The notes beneath the pieces were generated by a model. It was not told the origin of the DNA and did no database searches. It saw nothing but the letters and a program-made list of their open reading frames with translations. From assembly GCA_016720585.1 (NCBI GenBank), contig JADKKH010000008.1:208089-272088 (forward strand): 64,000 nucleotides of DNA, in the 5' to 3' direction. Source of the stretch: Chitinophagaceae bacterium (GTDB taxonomy: Bacteria; Bacteroidota; Bacteroidia; Chitinophagales; Chitinophagaceae). This document shows, in pieces, positions 23,275 through 32,787 of the stretch; the stretch's first letter is position 1, and each line of letters begins with the position of its first letter. The position numbers and the translations under genes were made by a program.

Positions 23275-25026
23275 TTAATTCTTCTTTTTTCTAAACACTA
23301 TTCCGGCATTTTTCTGAAAGTCGGAGCTGAAACGGAGATTATAAACATCCGCCCCATCATGTACTACCAGCAGACCGGTGTTGGGAGGATATTTTCCGAG
23401 ATTTTCCGCAAACAACACCAGCGTGAAATCTTCGTTACCGGGGGTTATATAAATAGTTTTCTTAATGGCGCTTGCTTTTAATCCCTGTTTGGAAAGAATC
23501 ACTTCTCCATTCATAAAAACACTAACCGTATCGCCATCAATTTCTCCGTTATCGTAGAGAGATAATTGGAGGCTGTCAGATTTAAAACTCACAATCTGGG
23601 TGAATTCCGATTTTCTTCCGGCAATCAGTGCAGATTTAACAAGAATATCAACAACCGGCTTTTTTTCGATATCCTTTTCCGGATATACCGAAGCTGTAAT
23701 CGGTAAAGGGTTTACTAATTTCTTTTCCGGAGCCGGATTGTTTGCAACAACAGCATTCGTCCTGTCAGAATTTGTTGAAGCTATATCCGGTTTTTTAGTT
23801 TCAGCAGCCGGCTTTGTTGAAGTTGCCCTGTTATTTAATTGGACTACCTCCTTTGTGTCATTTTGGGTTTGCTGCGGATTAATGTCTTTACTTTTTACAA
23901 CAATCGGTTCTCGTTTGGCCGTGGTCCTGGCAACAGGTTCTGTTTTGATAGGCTTAGTTTCGGCAACTGGTGACGCAGATGTGGCTGAATTATTTTTTGT
24001 TGCCAAAGTAACAGATTCTTGCTTCTTCTCTTTTTGTTCATGAGTTACAGTTTCGTCAACTGCTGGTATAACCTGAACTGATGCGACAGCCGGGGTTTTA
24101 TTTTCAGTAATTGTTTTAACAGGTAATGATCGCGTAAGTGTAACTGAACTTTCAGGAATTTCTTTTTTATCGATCTTCGGCAAATCAACACTTGTTTTTT
24201 TTACAGCGGCAATTTCCTCTTTTGTATCGGTTGTTTCTTTGTTTGTTACAGACTCAGGGGATACCACCACAACATCAGGCGTGATTGCCGGGGTAGTTGA
24301 AACAGTTTCCGACGATGAAGTAACGGGAACAGGTCTTGCTTCTGCTCTTTGCAGATCGGGCCTGACTTTAGTGATAGCGGCAAGCGTATTATTTGCCAAC
24401 GGTGTCGTTTTTGTGGAATATTCGGTTTTTATTTTCTCCGGCTTAACCAACTTTACAATGGGTGTACCCTCTTTTCTTTCTTTGTAAAAAGCGATATCGT
24501 CAGCCAGTTTTAATTCTTCCAGGTGCGGAAAAATCTTTGATGCGGTCAGATCTTTTTCTTCTTCCAGGTTTACTTTTCCCGTGACAGCATAATATTTTTT
24601 TGTGGCATTTGTTTTCCAGGTGCCATCGAGATACCAGGTACTGTCATTTTGATTTCTGCGAAAAATACTGGTTACTTTAATTCCTTTATCAAGCTTTCCC
24701 CGAAAATTATAGGCAATGATTTCATCATCCGTTACTTCACATACGTCACCCTCAATCGTTCCCTTAACTCTTTTAACCACATAGTACAGGGTGTCATCCA
24801 CAATAAATTCACTGCGGGAATAGCCATACACTTTGCCCCGGTATTCGGTCAGCGCAATTTCAAAAGACTGGTCTTTTCTTACTGTTGAACTATCATTGCT
24901 TAAAGCTCCTGTCCAGAGACCGGTAAGGGATTGGCCAAAAAATAAAATAGGGGAAAGTATAAGCAGGGTAGTCAGCCTAAATTTTTTCGGGATTGTATAG
25001 TTTGGAACGGACAAGTTGGTCGGCAT
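23275..25026 (-). CDS. Exported protein with long low-complexity linker
   Basis: I do not recognise the full 583-residue protein. An N-terminal signal segment (LTTLLILSPILFFGQ, after a 15-residue n-region) precedes a beta-rich domain (about 35-205). Residues about 210-460 are a repetitive Thr/Val/Lys/Pro/Ala/Glu linker. The C-terminal domain (about 465-583), with LYDNGEIDGDTVSVFMNGE, FAENLGKYPPNTGLL and VVHDGADVYNL, resembles a domain common in exported Bacteroidota proteins. Its start overlaps the 3' end of selU by 50 bp in another frame; no later ATG would keep the signal peptide. It sits between selU and selD, but its exported nature argues against a role in selenium metabolism. Confidence 0.75.
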   Translation of the reverse strand: MPTNLSVPNYTIPKKFRLTTLLILSPILFFGQSLTGLWTGALSNDSSTVRKDQSFEIALTEYRGKVYGYSRSEFIVDDTLYYVVKRVKGTIEGDVCEVTDDEIIAYNFRGKLDKGIKVTSIFRRNQNDSTWYLDGTWKTNATKKYYAVTGKVNLEEEKDLTASKIFPHLEELKLADDIAFYKERKEGTPIVKLVKPEKIKTEYSTKTTPLANNTLAAITKVRPDLQRAEARPVPVTSSSETVSTTPAITPDVVVVSPESVTNKETTDTKEEIAAVKKTSVDLPKIDKKEIPESSVTLTRSLPVKTITENKTPAVASVQVIPAVDETVTHEQKEKKQESVTLATKNNSATSASPVAETKPIKTEPVARTTAKREPIVVKSKDINPQQTQNDTKEVVQLNNRATSTKPAAETKKPDIASTNSDRTNAVVANNPAPEKKLVNPLPITASVYPEKDIEKKPVVDILVKSALIAGRKSEFTQIVSFKSDSLQLSLYDNGEIDGDTVSVFMNGEVILSKQGLKASAIKKTIYITPGNEDFTLVLFAENLGKYPPNTGLLVVHDGADVYNLRFSSDFQKNAGIVFRKKKN

Positions 25027-26116
25027 TTTCAGGGGTTACGGATTTACAGTCAACTGTTTGTAATAACGAATTTATCGCCTCCCGATTGTGTAAAGATTTG
25101 AAATAAAACTTGTCGTAGTATTTCAGCAAAATGTCGAAACTTTCACTGATTTTACCCTCTTTTAGCAGTAAAATGGCCGTTTTTGCGTTTAAATTGCCCA
25201 ATTTTTGAGAAATCCGGTCAATCGCATCTGTAACCATTTCGAGGTTTAATTGGCCATATTCCTGTACAATATGTTTCAGTCGTTCTTCAAAGGGGATGTC
25301 CAGAAAAAATACCGGTGACTGGCGCATGTTCAGCCAAAGGTCACTTGGAATATTAACCTGTCCGATACGCTGAGATTCGTCTTCGAGCCAGATACCCCCA
25401 AACCCCCTAAAGGGGGCTTTCGAAGACTCCGCCTTTTGCTCGCAGTTTATAGCTCGCAGTTTGTAACTCAACAAATTTTCAAACATCTCCTGCCCGGGTT
25501 GCGGCGGCATTCCGATACTGCCAAAGGCTGAACCCTTATGATTGGCAATACCTTCCAGGTCAACAACCGTTTCCCCCTTTTCTTTTAATGTTTTTAATAG
25601 TTCTGTTTTCCCGGAACCTGTGTAACCTCCAAGAATGTTGAATTGAAAAGGAAGTTTAAATGTATCCAGAACGTAATTGCGGAATTTTTTATAACCACCG
25701 ACCAGGGTATACACTTTGAAACCATACAAATCGAGTAACCAGGCAACACCTGCACTTCGCATACCACCCCTCCAGCAATGTACAAGAACGAGTCTGGAGT
25801 CTTTAGTCTGGAGTTCGGAGTCACCGGATTTGAAATTTACTTCCGACTCCCGACTCCTGACTAATGACTCAATTTCTTCAACCATCTTACTCATCTTCAC
25901 ACCAAAAAAATCCAGACCGATTTTAATGGCCTTTTCCCTGCTTTCCTGTTTATACGTTGTTCCGACAATCTTTCTTTCTTCATCAGTAAATAATGGTAAG
26001 TTATAAGCACCCGGTATATGAGCATGTTTATATTCTCCGGGGCTGCGGACATCCAGAACCGGATGCAGTTTTGCGAGTTCCAGGAATTTTTCAATATGTA
26101 TTTTTTCTATTGCCAT
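24977..26116 (-). CDS. selU: tRNA 2-selenouridine synthase
   Basis: A 379-residue SelU/MnmH. The N-terminal rhodanese domain holds PVLDVRSPGEYKHAHIPGA and the active-site cysteine C114 in VHCWRGGMRSAG; the C-terminal P-loop domain has GGYTGSGKTELL (about 163-174), IANHKGSAFG and LEDESQRIG. It replaces sulfur by selenium at wobble uridine 34 of tRNA with selenophosphate from SelD. Two stretches look inserted in frame: residues about 87-108, just before the catalytic Cys (C97 in the E. coli enzyme), and about 221-241, before LEDESQRIG. Both are encoded by repetitive, partly palindromic DNA. The motifs remain intact, so activity is plausible. Confidence 0.95.
   Translation of the reverse strand: MAIEKIHIEKFLELAKLHPVLDVRSPGEYKHAHIPGAYNLPLFTDEERKIVGTTYKQESREKAIKIGLDFFGVKMSKMVEEIESLVRSRESEVNFKSGDSELQTKDSRLVLVHCWRGGMRSAGVAWLLDLYGFKVYTLVGGYKKFRNYVLDTFKLPFQFNILGGYTGSGKTELLKTLKEKGETVVDLEGIANHKGSAFGSIGMPPQPGQEMFENLLSYKLRAINCEQKAESSKAPFRGFGGIWLEDESQRIGQVNIPSDLWLNMRQSPVFFLDIPFEERLKHIVQEYGQLNLEMVTDAIDRISQKLGNLNAKTAILLLKEGKISESFDILLKYYDKFYFKSLHNREAINSLLQTVDCKSVTPENADQLVRSKLYNPEKI
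25393..25470. repeat. Palindromic repeat insertion inside selU, second domain
   Basis: This stretch contains AAACCCCCTAAAGGGGGCTTT, a hairpin with CCCCC/GGGGG arms, followed by CTCGCAGTTTATAG and CTCGCAGTTTGTAA, two near-identical direct copies. It encodes about 20 residues (RAINCEQKAESSKAPFRGFG) at a point where other SelU proteins have a short loop. The composition resembles intergenic repeats of Bacteroidota. Confidence 0.6.
25789..25870. repeat. GAGTC/GACTC repeat insertion inside selU, rhodanese domain
   Basis: On the plus strand GAGTC-type units (AGTCTGGAGTCTTTAGTCTG, GGAGTTCGGAGTC) lead into a GACTC-type series (CCGACTCCCGACTCCTGACT, ATGACTC), giving an imperfect palindrome with internal direct repeats. 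It is in frame and encodes residues about 84-108 of SelU, immediately before the catalytic cysteine loop. Confidence 0.65.
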
Positions 26117-26171
26117 TAATTAATTTAAAAATTAGCAAATTGTTCAATTTGACAAAGAAGTTGCCTGCAAC

Positions 26172-26201
26172 AAAAAGCTGCTTTATAATCAAAAGCAGCT
26201 T
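26172..26201 (-). terminator. Rho-independent terminator after rho
   Basis: AAGCTGCTTT (26175-26184) and AAAGCAGCTT (26192-26201) form a perfect 10-bp stem with a 7-base loop. Read on the minus strand the stem is followed by TTTTTG, so it ends the rho transcript before the selU start at 26116. Confidence 0.7.
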
Positions 26202-26245
26202 GTATTAATTTTCAAATTGAGTAATTATGACATTTTCAAATTTGC

Positions 26246-27896
26246 CTACCGGTTCATACTTGCCAGAAACTCCTCGTTGCTTTTCGTTCCTTTCATCCGG
26301 TTCTGCAATTCTCTCATGGCCTCTTCCGCATTCATATCGGTAAGGAAAACACGGAGCAGGTTCATTCTTTGCAGTACATCCCTGTCCAATAATAAATCAT
26401 CACGTCTTGTAGAGGAAGCCACGAGGTCGATAGCCGGATAGATACGTTTGTTGGACAAACGACGTTCCAGTTGTAATTCCATATTACCGGTTCCTTTGAA
26501 TTCTTCAAAGATCACCTCATCCATCTTGCTGCCGGTATCCACCAGTGCTGTAGCTATGATGGTTAGGGAGCCGCCGTTTTCAATTTTACGGGCAGCGCCA
26601 AAAAACTGTTTTGGTTTTTGCATGGCATTCGCTTCCACACCACCGGATAAAACTTTTCCTGAGGAGGGAGCAACCGTATTATGGGCTCTTGCCAAACGGG
26701 TGATAGAATCCAACAGTATCACCACATCATGACCACATTCCACCAGGCGTTTTGCTTTTTGCAAAGCAATGGTGGAAACTTTTACATGTTTTTCTGCCGG
26801 TTCATCAAATGTAGAAGCAATTACTTCGCCTTTGATACTTCTTTCCATATCAGTTACCTCTTCCGGACGTTCATCTACCAACACCACCATCAGGTAGCAT
26901 TCCGGATGATTGGCAGCAATTGCATTGGCAACTGCTTTTAACAACATCGTCTTACCGGTTTTGGGCTGTGCCACAATCAATCCCCGCTGACCTTTACCGA
27001 TGGGTGTAAAGAGGTCCATAATACGGGTGGAATAATCAGAAGGTGTCGTGAACAAATTCAATTTCTCAAACGGAAACAAGGGAGTCAGGTAATCAAACGG
27101 TACCCGGTCTCTTACTTCTTCAGGGCTTTTGCCATTGATCGTATCCACTTTTAATAATGCAAAATATTTCTCTCCTTCTTTTGGCGGACGCACGGCTCCA
27201 TGAACAGTGTCGCCTGTTTTTAATCCAAATAATTTTATTTGTGATGGAGAAACATATACGTCATCCGGGGAAGATAGATAGTTGTAATCAGAGGAACGCA
27301 GGAAACCATAACCATCCGGCATCATTTCCAGGACACCTTCGCCCAGGATAACACCGTCAAACTCCACATTGAATTGCTGTTGTTCTCTGCGGGGAGGATA
27401 AAATTTATTTTGTCCCTGACCGGAAGGATTTTCAGCCGATTGCTGGTTGCCTTCGTTAAGAATGGCCTGGGCAAGCCGGTTTTCTTCGGTATTATTATTA
27501 TTGTTGTCTTGTTGTACTTCGGTGGGTTGGGTTTCAACAGGATTTTCAACAGCCGCCTCTTTTTCGTCCGGTTTTTTCCGGGCTTTTTTAATAGGGTGTT
27601 TCTCGTCTTTTTTAACAGCCATAATTGGTTTTTTAATAATTGCTTTTTTCTTCATCACCACTCTCTACGACCGCTTCTTCGCTGCCGCCACTGCTGGTAC
27701 TGGTTTTAATAATACGTTTACGTTTGCCGTCTTCACTTGGTTTTGCCCCTTTAGCACCGGCAATAGCCTGGATGTCAAGAATTTTGTAAACCAGATCCTG
27801 CTTGCCGAGTTTTTTAGCGTTAGGTATTTTTAACTGCTCGGCTATGTCCAGCAGTTCAGGAACGAACATGTCGTTCAGTTGGAGGATATCATACAT
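26246..27896 (-). CDS. rho: Transcription termination factor Rho, split by one frameshift
   Basis: Two overlapping frames make one Rho. Frame 27633-27896 holds the start MYDILQLNDMFVPELLDIAE, the Rho N-terminal domain, then breaks in the acidic/basic linker. Frame 26246-27661 continues with the linker, the RNA-binding cold-shock-like domain (GYGFLRSSDYNYL), the P-loop AQPKTGKTMLLKA, VVLVDERPEEVTDM and the C-terminal SRLAR-type motifs around ITRLARAHNT. Joining needs one base fewer in the A6 run at about 27650-27655 (minus strand), giving an uninterrupted protein of about 550 residues. Since rho is usually important for growth, a consensus error is likely; a start inside the linker is also possible. 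Confidence 0.9.
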
Positions 27897-28172
27897 ATAA
27901 TAATCTTGATGTTAGTCACAACGCGCAGTAAACAACTTGAAATCTGAAAAAAAGTTAGAGTTTATGTTGAATGAAATCGGCAGGTAAATGAGAAAACTGT
28001 CTGGGAGAACTATGTTTATCAGCCTATTTCCAATGCAAGTATACGGCTAATTCGGGAAAATCAAAAATTTTGGAGACTTTACAGGCTTTAAACTCCGGAT
28101 TGGGCAGAAGTTACCAGGTTTTTTCCCGTCTAGAACCGGGGCCCGTTCATCATTCAGTTCCCTTATGAGTCT

Positions 28173-28180
28173 TACCTTTG
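28173..28180 (+). promoter_or_regulatory. Promoter -7 element of asnS
   Basis: TACCTTTG matches TAnnTTTG exactly and would start transcription near 28186, about 30 nt before asnS. The rest of the 318-bp gap between rho and asnS shows no gene; it holds only a small CCCGATAAATACCGGG hairpin at 28184-28199. Confidence 0.5.
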
Positions 28181-28214
28181 CCTCCCGATAAATACCGGGT
28201 TTTAAAATTTCAGG

Positions 28215-29657
28215 ATGTTCAACAAACGTATAAAAATAAAAGAGTTGCTGGCGCAGGAACCAACCGGCCAGGAAGTTACCGTAATGGGATGGGTGCGGAC
28301 ATTCCGCAATAACCAGTTTGTAGCACTCAATGACGGCAGTACCAACAATAATATCCAGGTAGTGATCGCACTTGGCAGCCAGGAGGAGGAATTATTGAAA
28401 CGAATCACTACTTCTGCATCGCTTAAGGTGACCGGTACTGTTGTTCCCTCTTTGGGCAAGGGACAGAAAATGGATCTGAATGCTGCGACGATTGAGATAT
28501 TGGGTGACAGCGACGCAGAGATTTATCCCATTCAATTAAAGAACAGGCCCAGCCTTGAATTTTTACGGGAGATTGCCCACTTACGTTTTCGTACCAATAC
28601 GTTTGGTTCGGTGTTCCGGGTCAGGCATGCGCTGGCATTTGCAGTTCATAAATTTTTTAATGATAAGGGCTTTGTTTATATGCATACGCCCATCATTACG
28701 GGTAGTGATGCAGAAGGAGCCGGCGAACTGTTTAAAGTAACTTCACTGCCTTTTGATGAAACACCCAGAAAAGATGATGGATCAGTGGATTTCTCCAAAG
28801 ACTTTTTTGGAAAAGCCACCAACCTAACTGTAAGCGGACAATTAGAAGGAGAGTTGGGAGCCACGGCCTTTGGTGATATTTATACATTCGGTCCCACGTT
28901 CCGGGCAGAGAACAGCAATACCACAAGACACCTGGCCGAGTTCTGGATGATAGAACCGGAGATGGCCTTTTATGATCTGGAAGACAATATGAATCTTGCT
29001 GAAGAATTCATCAAATACATTATTAAGTATGCGATGGATAATAACAAGGAAGATTTAGAATTCCTGGCACAGCGATTAGGGGAAGAAGAAAAGCAATTGC
29101 CGCAGGACAAGCGGAGTGAAATGGGATTATTGGAAAAGCTGGAATTTGTCCTCAATAATAATTTTGAACGCATTACGTACACCGAAGCCATTGATATATT
29201 AAGAGAGAGTAATTATAACAAGAAAAAGAAATTTCAATATCCCATCAGTGGATGGGGTATGGACCTTCAGAGTGAGCATGAAAGATACCTGGTGGAAAAG
29301 CATTTTAAGAAGCCCGTTATACTTTCCAATTATCCGAAAGAGATAAAAGCATTCTACATGCGGCAGAATGATGATGGCAAAACGGTCGCAGCTATGGACA
29401 TACTGGCTCCGGGTATTGGAGAAATAGTTGGCGGCAGCCAAAGAGAAGAACGGTTTGATAACTTGCTCGATCGGATGAAAGAAATGCATATTCCTGAAGA
29501 AGAACTCTGGTGGTATCTTGATACAAGACGTTTCGGTACTGTACCTCATGCAGGCTTTGGTCTTGGTTTTGAGAGGATGGTACAGTTTGTTACCGGGATG
29601 ACGAATATAAGAGATGTGATTGCTTTTCCGAGGACGCCGGGGAGTGCGGAGTTTTAG
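28215..29657 (+). CDS. asnS: Asparaginyl-tRNA synthetase
   Basis: The 480-residue protein is a class IIb synthetase of normal AsnRS length. The N-terminal OB fold for anticodon binding starts with VTVMGWVRTFRNN; the catalytic part has class II motif 2 as TFRAENSNTTRHLAEFWMIE and motif 3 as GFGLGFERMVQF, and ends with the typical DVIAFPRTPGSAEF. Motif 2 with AENSNT and the proline-rich end distinguish it from AspRS. It charges tRNA-Asn with asparagine. It stands alone with its own promoter. Confidence 0.97.
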   Translation: MFNKRIKIKELLAQEPTGQEVTVMGWVRTFRNNQFVALNDGSTNNNIQVVIALGSQEEELLKRITTSASLKVTGTVVPSLGKGQKMDLNAATIEILGDSDAEIYPIQLKNRPSLEFLREIAHLRFRTNTFGSVFRVRHALAFAVHKFFNDKGFVYMHTPIITGSDAEGAGELFKVTSLPFDETPRKDDGSVDFSKDFFGKATNLTVSGQLEGELGATAFGDIYTFGPTFRAENSNTTRHLAEFWMIEPEMAFYDLEDNMNLAEEFIKYIIKYAMDNNKEDLEFLAQRLGEEEKQLPQDKRSEMGLLEKLEFVLNNNFERITYTEAIDILRESNYNKKKKFQYPISGWGMDLQSEHERYLVEKHFKKPVILSNYPKEIKAFYMRQNDDGKTVAAMDILAPGIGEIVGGSQREERFDNLLDRMKEMHIPEEELWWYLDTRRFGTVPHAGFGLGFERMVQFVTGMTNIRDVIAFPRTPGSAEF

Positions 29658-29792
29658 ACCAGCCACAACAATAATAAATACAGCCTTAGAAATTTTCCTC
29701 TCTCTTTGGGAGGAATACATTTTACTAATAACCTTTAACAGAGGTGATTATTTCGCGCTGAGCAGATTTTGTACTTTCGGAATTAACAAGAG

Positions 29793-32656
29793 ATGCCCCT
29801 TGTACGTATTACAATAATCTTATTTTATTTTACATTCACGACATGGCATAAGACGAATATTATTATTCTAAAGAGCCGAAAACATTATTTGGCAAAAGCC
29901 CCGCGGAGTTTAAGAAACCCATATCATTACAAATGACAAAGCGGTGAATACGAAAGCACCAAAGGGGAAAGCCATCCAGCCAAGGGACTTGCGTGCAATG
30001 AGTAAATAACCTGGTGAATTTTAAAGAAATGGGCAATTATAAAGCAGATTCATTATATACAATTAAAAATTAAAGCGGGCTAACTAAGTGCCCTCCACTT
30101 GATTTGAGCAACCTGAACAAGCTATTATTATTATACCTGATAAAGCAGAGTATAAAAAGCAGAACCATTACTTATTGAATCAATTAGAATAAAAAAACTT
30201 TTGGAGAAAAAAATCCCTCTATCGAGAAGCCTGATAACCTGAATTTATTCATAAAGACGGTCAATAAAAAAGCTGAACCCTTATATTTCCAAGCAAAAAA
30301 GTTCAGGAAAAGATTTGGGAGCACGTAACCCTGATTATGCCAGCAGTTTAAACCTGGCCGGATTTACGAGGAGATGGGACATTATGAAAAAGCGGAACCA
30401 TAGTCGTTTTGGTCAACGGAAATTAAAAAAACTGTAGCGGGGAAAAACATCCGGTTACGCCATAAGTCTGAATATCCTGGCCTGATTTGAATCGAAGCTT
30501 AGGCCAATATGAGAAAGCAGAACCATATCTACAAGCATAGAAATCCGGAAAAAACATTGGGTGAAAAGCATCCCGAGTATGCCACAAGCCTAAATAACCT
30601 GGCAAATTATATAAATAATGGGTCGAAAGAAAAGGCGGAATACTTTTTCCAGTAAAAGATATGGCGTAAGAACATGCCTGGGCGAAACGACCTTCAGCCA
30701 GGAGCCTGAATAACCTTGCAGCCCTATATGAAATATGGGTCGAAATAAAAAGCCGAACCACTTAATAACCAGTAAAAGAAATAAGGAGAAAAGTTTTGGG
30801 AGAAAAACCATACCGATTATGCCAGGCCTGAATAACTGCCTAATTACAGACGTATCAGGAATATAAAAGCAGAACCCTCTACTTATCCAGCGAAAATAGG
30901 AAAAAAATTTGGGGAAAACACCGAATTACGCCACGAGCCTGGAACAACCTGGCGTTTATATGCAAAAATGGGCAATATAATAAGGCGGAACCCCTAATCC
31001 TTCAAAGAACAAAATTATGCAAACCGCATTAATATTTTAATAGTTTTCAGAAAGAGAACAGAAATTTTAACAACAACACCCCTCTTAGAAACCTAGTATT
31101 AGCTTATACAATACAAACCACAAGGTTTCATCAGCAGAATACAACATACAAATATTTTTTAAAGCGCTACTATTGAGTAATACAAAAACCGTTGCTTCCC
31201 AGGCACTGATACTTTCAAGCATTTATAAATCAACCCTGGCAAATAATCTTTTCTTTCAAAAGCCAATATTCGTCCTATCTTTGAAAACGCAAAAAAGATC
31301 TTAAAAAAAATGCAAACAGAAGCAGAAAATCTGGAAAAGATGTTGACAGAGAGCTCATCTACCTTTCGTAATAAACAGGATGCCATAACCATTCGTTTGC
31401 ACAAAATAGAAAAAATTGCAAATGAAGAAGTCGCAATTGAATTTGTCAGGTTTCAATTTATACTAAAAATGGACCGACAGCATTATCTATGCTGCTTACA
31501 TTTTAAGAAAAATGATTCTGCCCCATCTTTGTCCGCTTTGCGAAGAAAAGCAATTACAAAAATTATTTGACAGTGCCGGCAAAACTGCCACAGCTATGGT
31601 GAGCAAATTTTACCGCGGGTTTGAAGTAAAAAATAAAAATTAAGCCGGGTCATTAGGTACAGAATTATACAAACTAATCTGGCAACCACTAGAGCCCTAT
31701 TTAAAAAAGAAAAAAAATTCAGCTATTCACCCGCAGGTAAATTATATAGCATCGCTTTTCATGCCCTACCAGTTGATAGCACAACGGTGCTAATGGATAA
31801 ATATCAACTACAACAATATACAAGTACAAGACAATTGGTATTAAGAGAACAGGAAAAACAAAATAGTAAACCACAGGATATTACTTTGTTTGGCGATGCC
31901 AGCTTTACATTAGATAGTTTACAAATAGTAAAAGGGAAAACAAAAACGGAAAACGTATCCACAAGTATTTACACTCCACAAAAAAGGGGAATAAGTGATA
32001 GTGGGTGGAGCAGCCTGCCCGGAACGGCACAAGAAGTAAAAATCATTCAACAATTATTTGATAGCAACAAAATTTCTACCAATTCATTTTTTCAAACCAC
32101 TGCTTCAGAAGAAAACCTGAAAGCACTCAGTGGCAACTCACCACAAATACTGCACATTGCCACTCATGGTTTCTTTTTACCGGAACTGGATAAAAAAAGA
32201 AAAGAAACCAGTTTCAACAACGAAAACACATACACACTTGCCGACGATCCATTACTAAGAAGCGGATTGATACTAGCCGGTGGTAATTATGCCTGGAGTG
32301 GTAAAACACCCATTGACGGAGTTGAAGATGGAATAGCAACGGCCTACGAAATTTCCCAATTAAATTTAAGCAATACTGAACTCGTAGTACTCAGTGCCTG
32401 CGAAACAGCATTGGGGGATGTAAAAGGAAGCGAAGGAGTATTTGGTTTGCAAAGAGCTTTCAAAATGGCGGGAGTTAAAAAAATGATTGTCAGCCTGTGG
32501 CAGGTACCCGACAAAGAGACTGCTGAACTGATGACTGCTTTTTATGGCAACTGGATGAAAGGAAAATCAATCAATGAAGCTTTCACCCAGGCACAAGCTG
32601 ATATGCGGAAGAAATATGCTCCGTTTTACTGGGCGGCTTTTGTACTGGTGGAGTAA
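29793..32656 (+). pseudogene. TPR-CHAT protein gene, decayed or badly sequenced copy
   Basis: From 29793 a signal-peptide-like start (MPLVRITIILFYFTFTTW) is readable. From about 29930 to 31300, pieces of the 42-residue TPR unit (ASLNNLA, EKAEP, EYATSLNNLAN) appear in all three frames with many small insertions, deletions and stops. From 31787 to 32656 the frame is open for 289 residues and encodes an apparently complete CHAT domain with His in HIATHGFF and Cys in LSACETALG. The order signal peptide, TPRs, CHAT equals that of the two intact neighbours. Nucleotide similarity of its end to the next gene is very high. It is either a true pseudogene or a stretch with poor consensus; the 289-residue CHAT part could still be made. 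Confidence 0.8.
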
Positions 32657-32787
32657 TGGGGCTGTTTTGATTATGATGAATTTTTTAAGAATGACATTAT
32701 AACCGGTGCCTGTGGATTTTTTATCCCAACGATTGTTTTACTGATAGTGAAAATTTCCTAAATTGAGTTCAATCATCCAGAAGATTA

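Noticed and set aside
27640..27660. Programmed -1 frameshift at AAAAAAG in rho
   Set aside because: The -1 frame stays open but leads to a sequence unlike Rho; the Rho continuation needs a +1 shift, so the classical slippery-site model does not fit.
31276..31283. TATCTTTG promoter element inside the damaged TPR-CHAT copy
   Set aside because: It lies in degraded repeat sequence, has no convincing TTG partner, and the following short frame is broken after about 86 codons.
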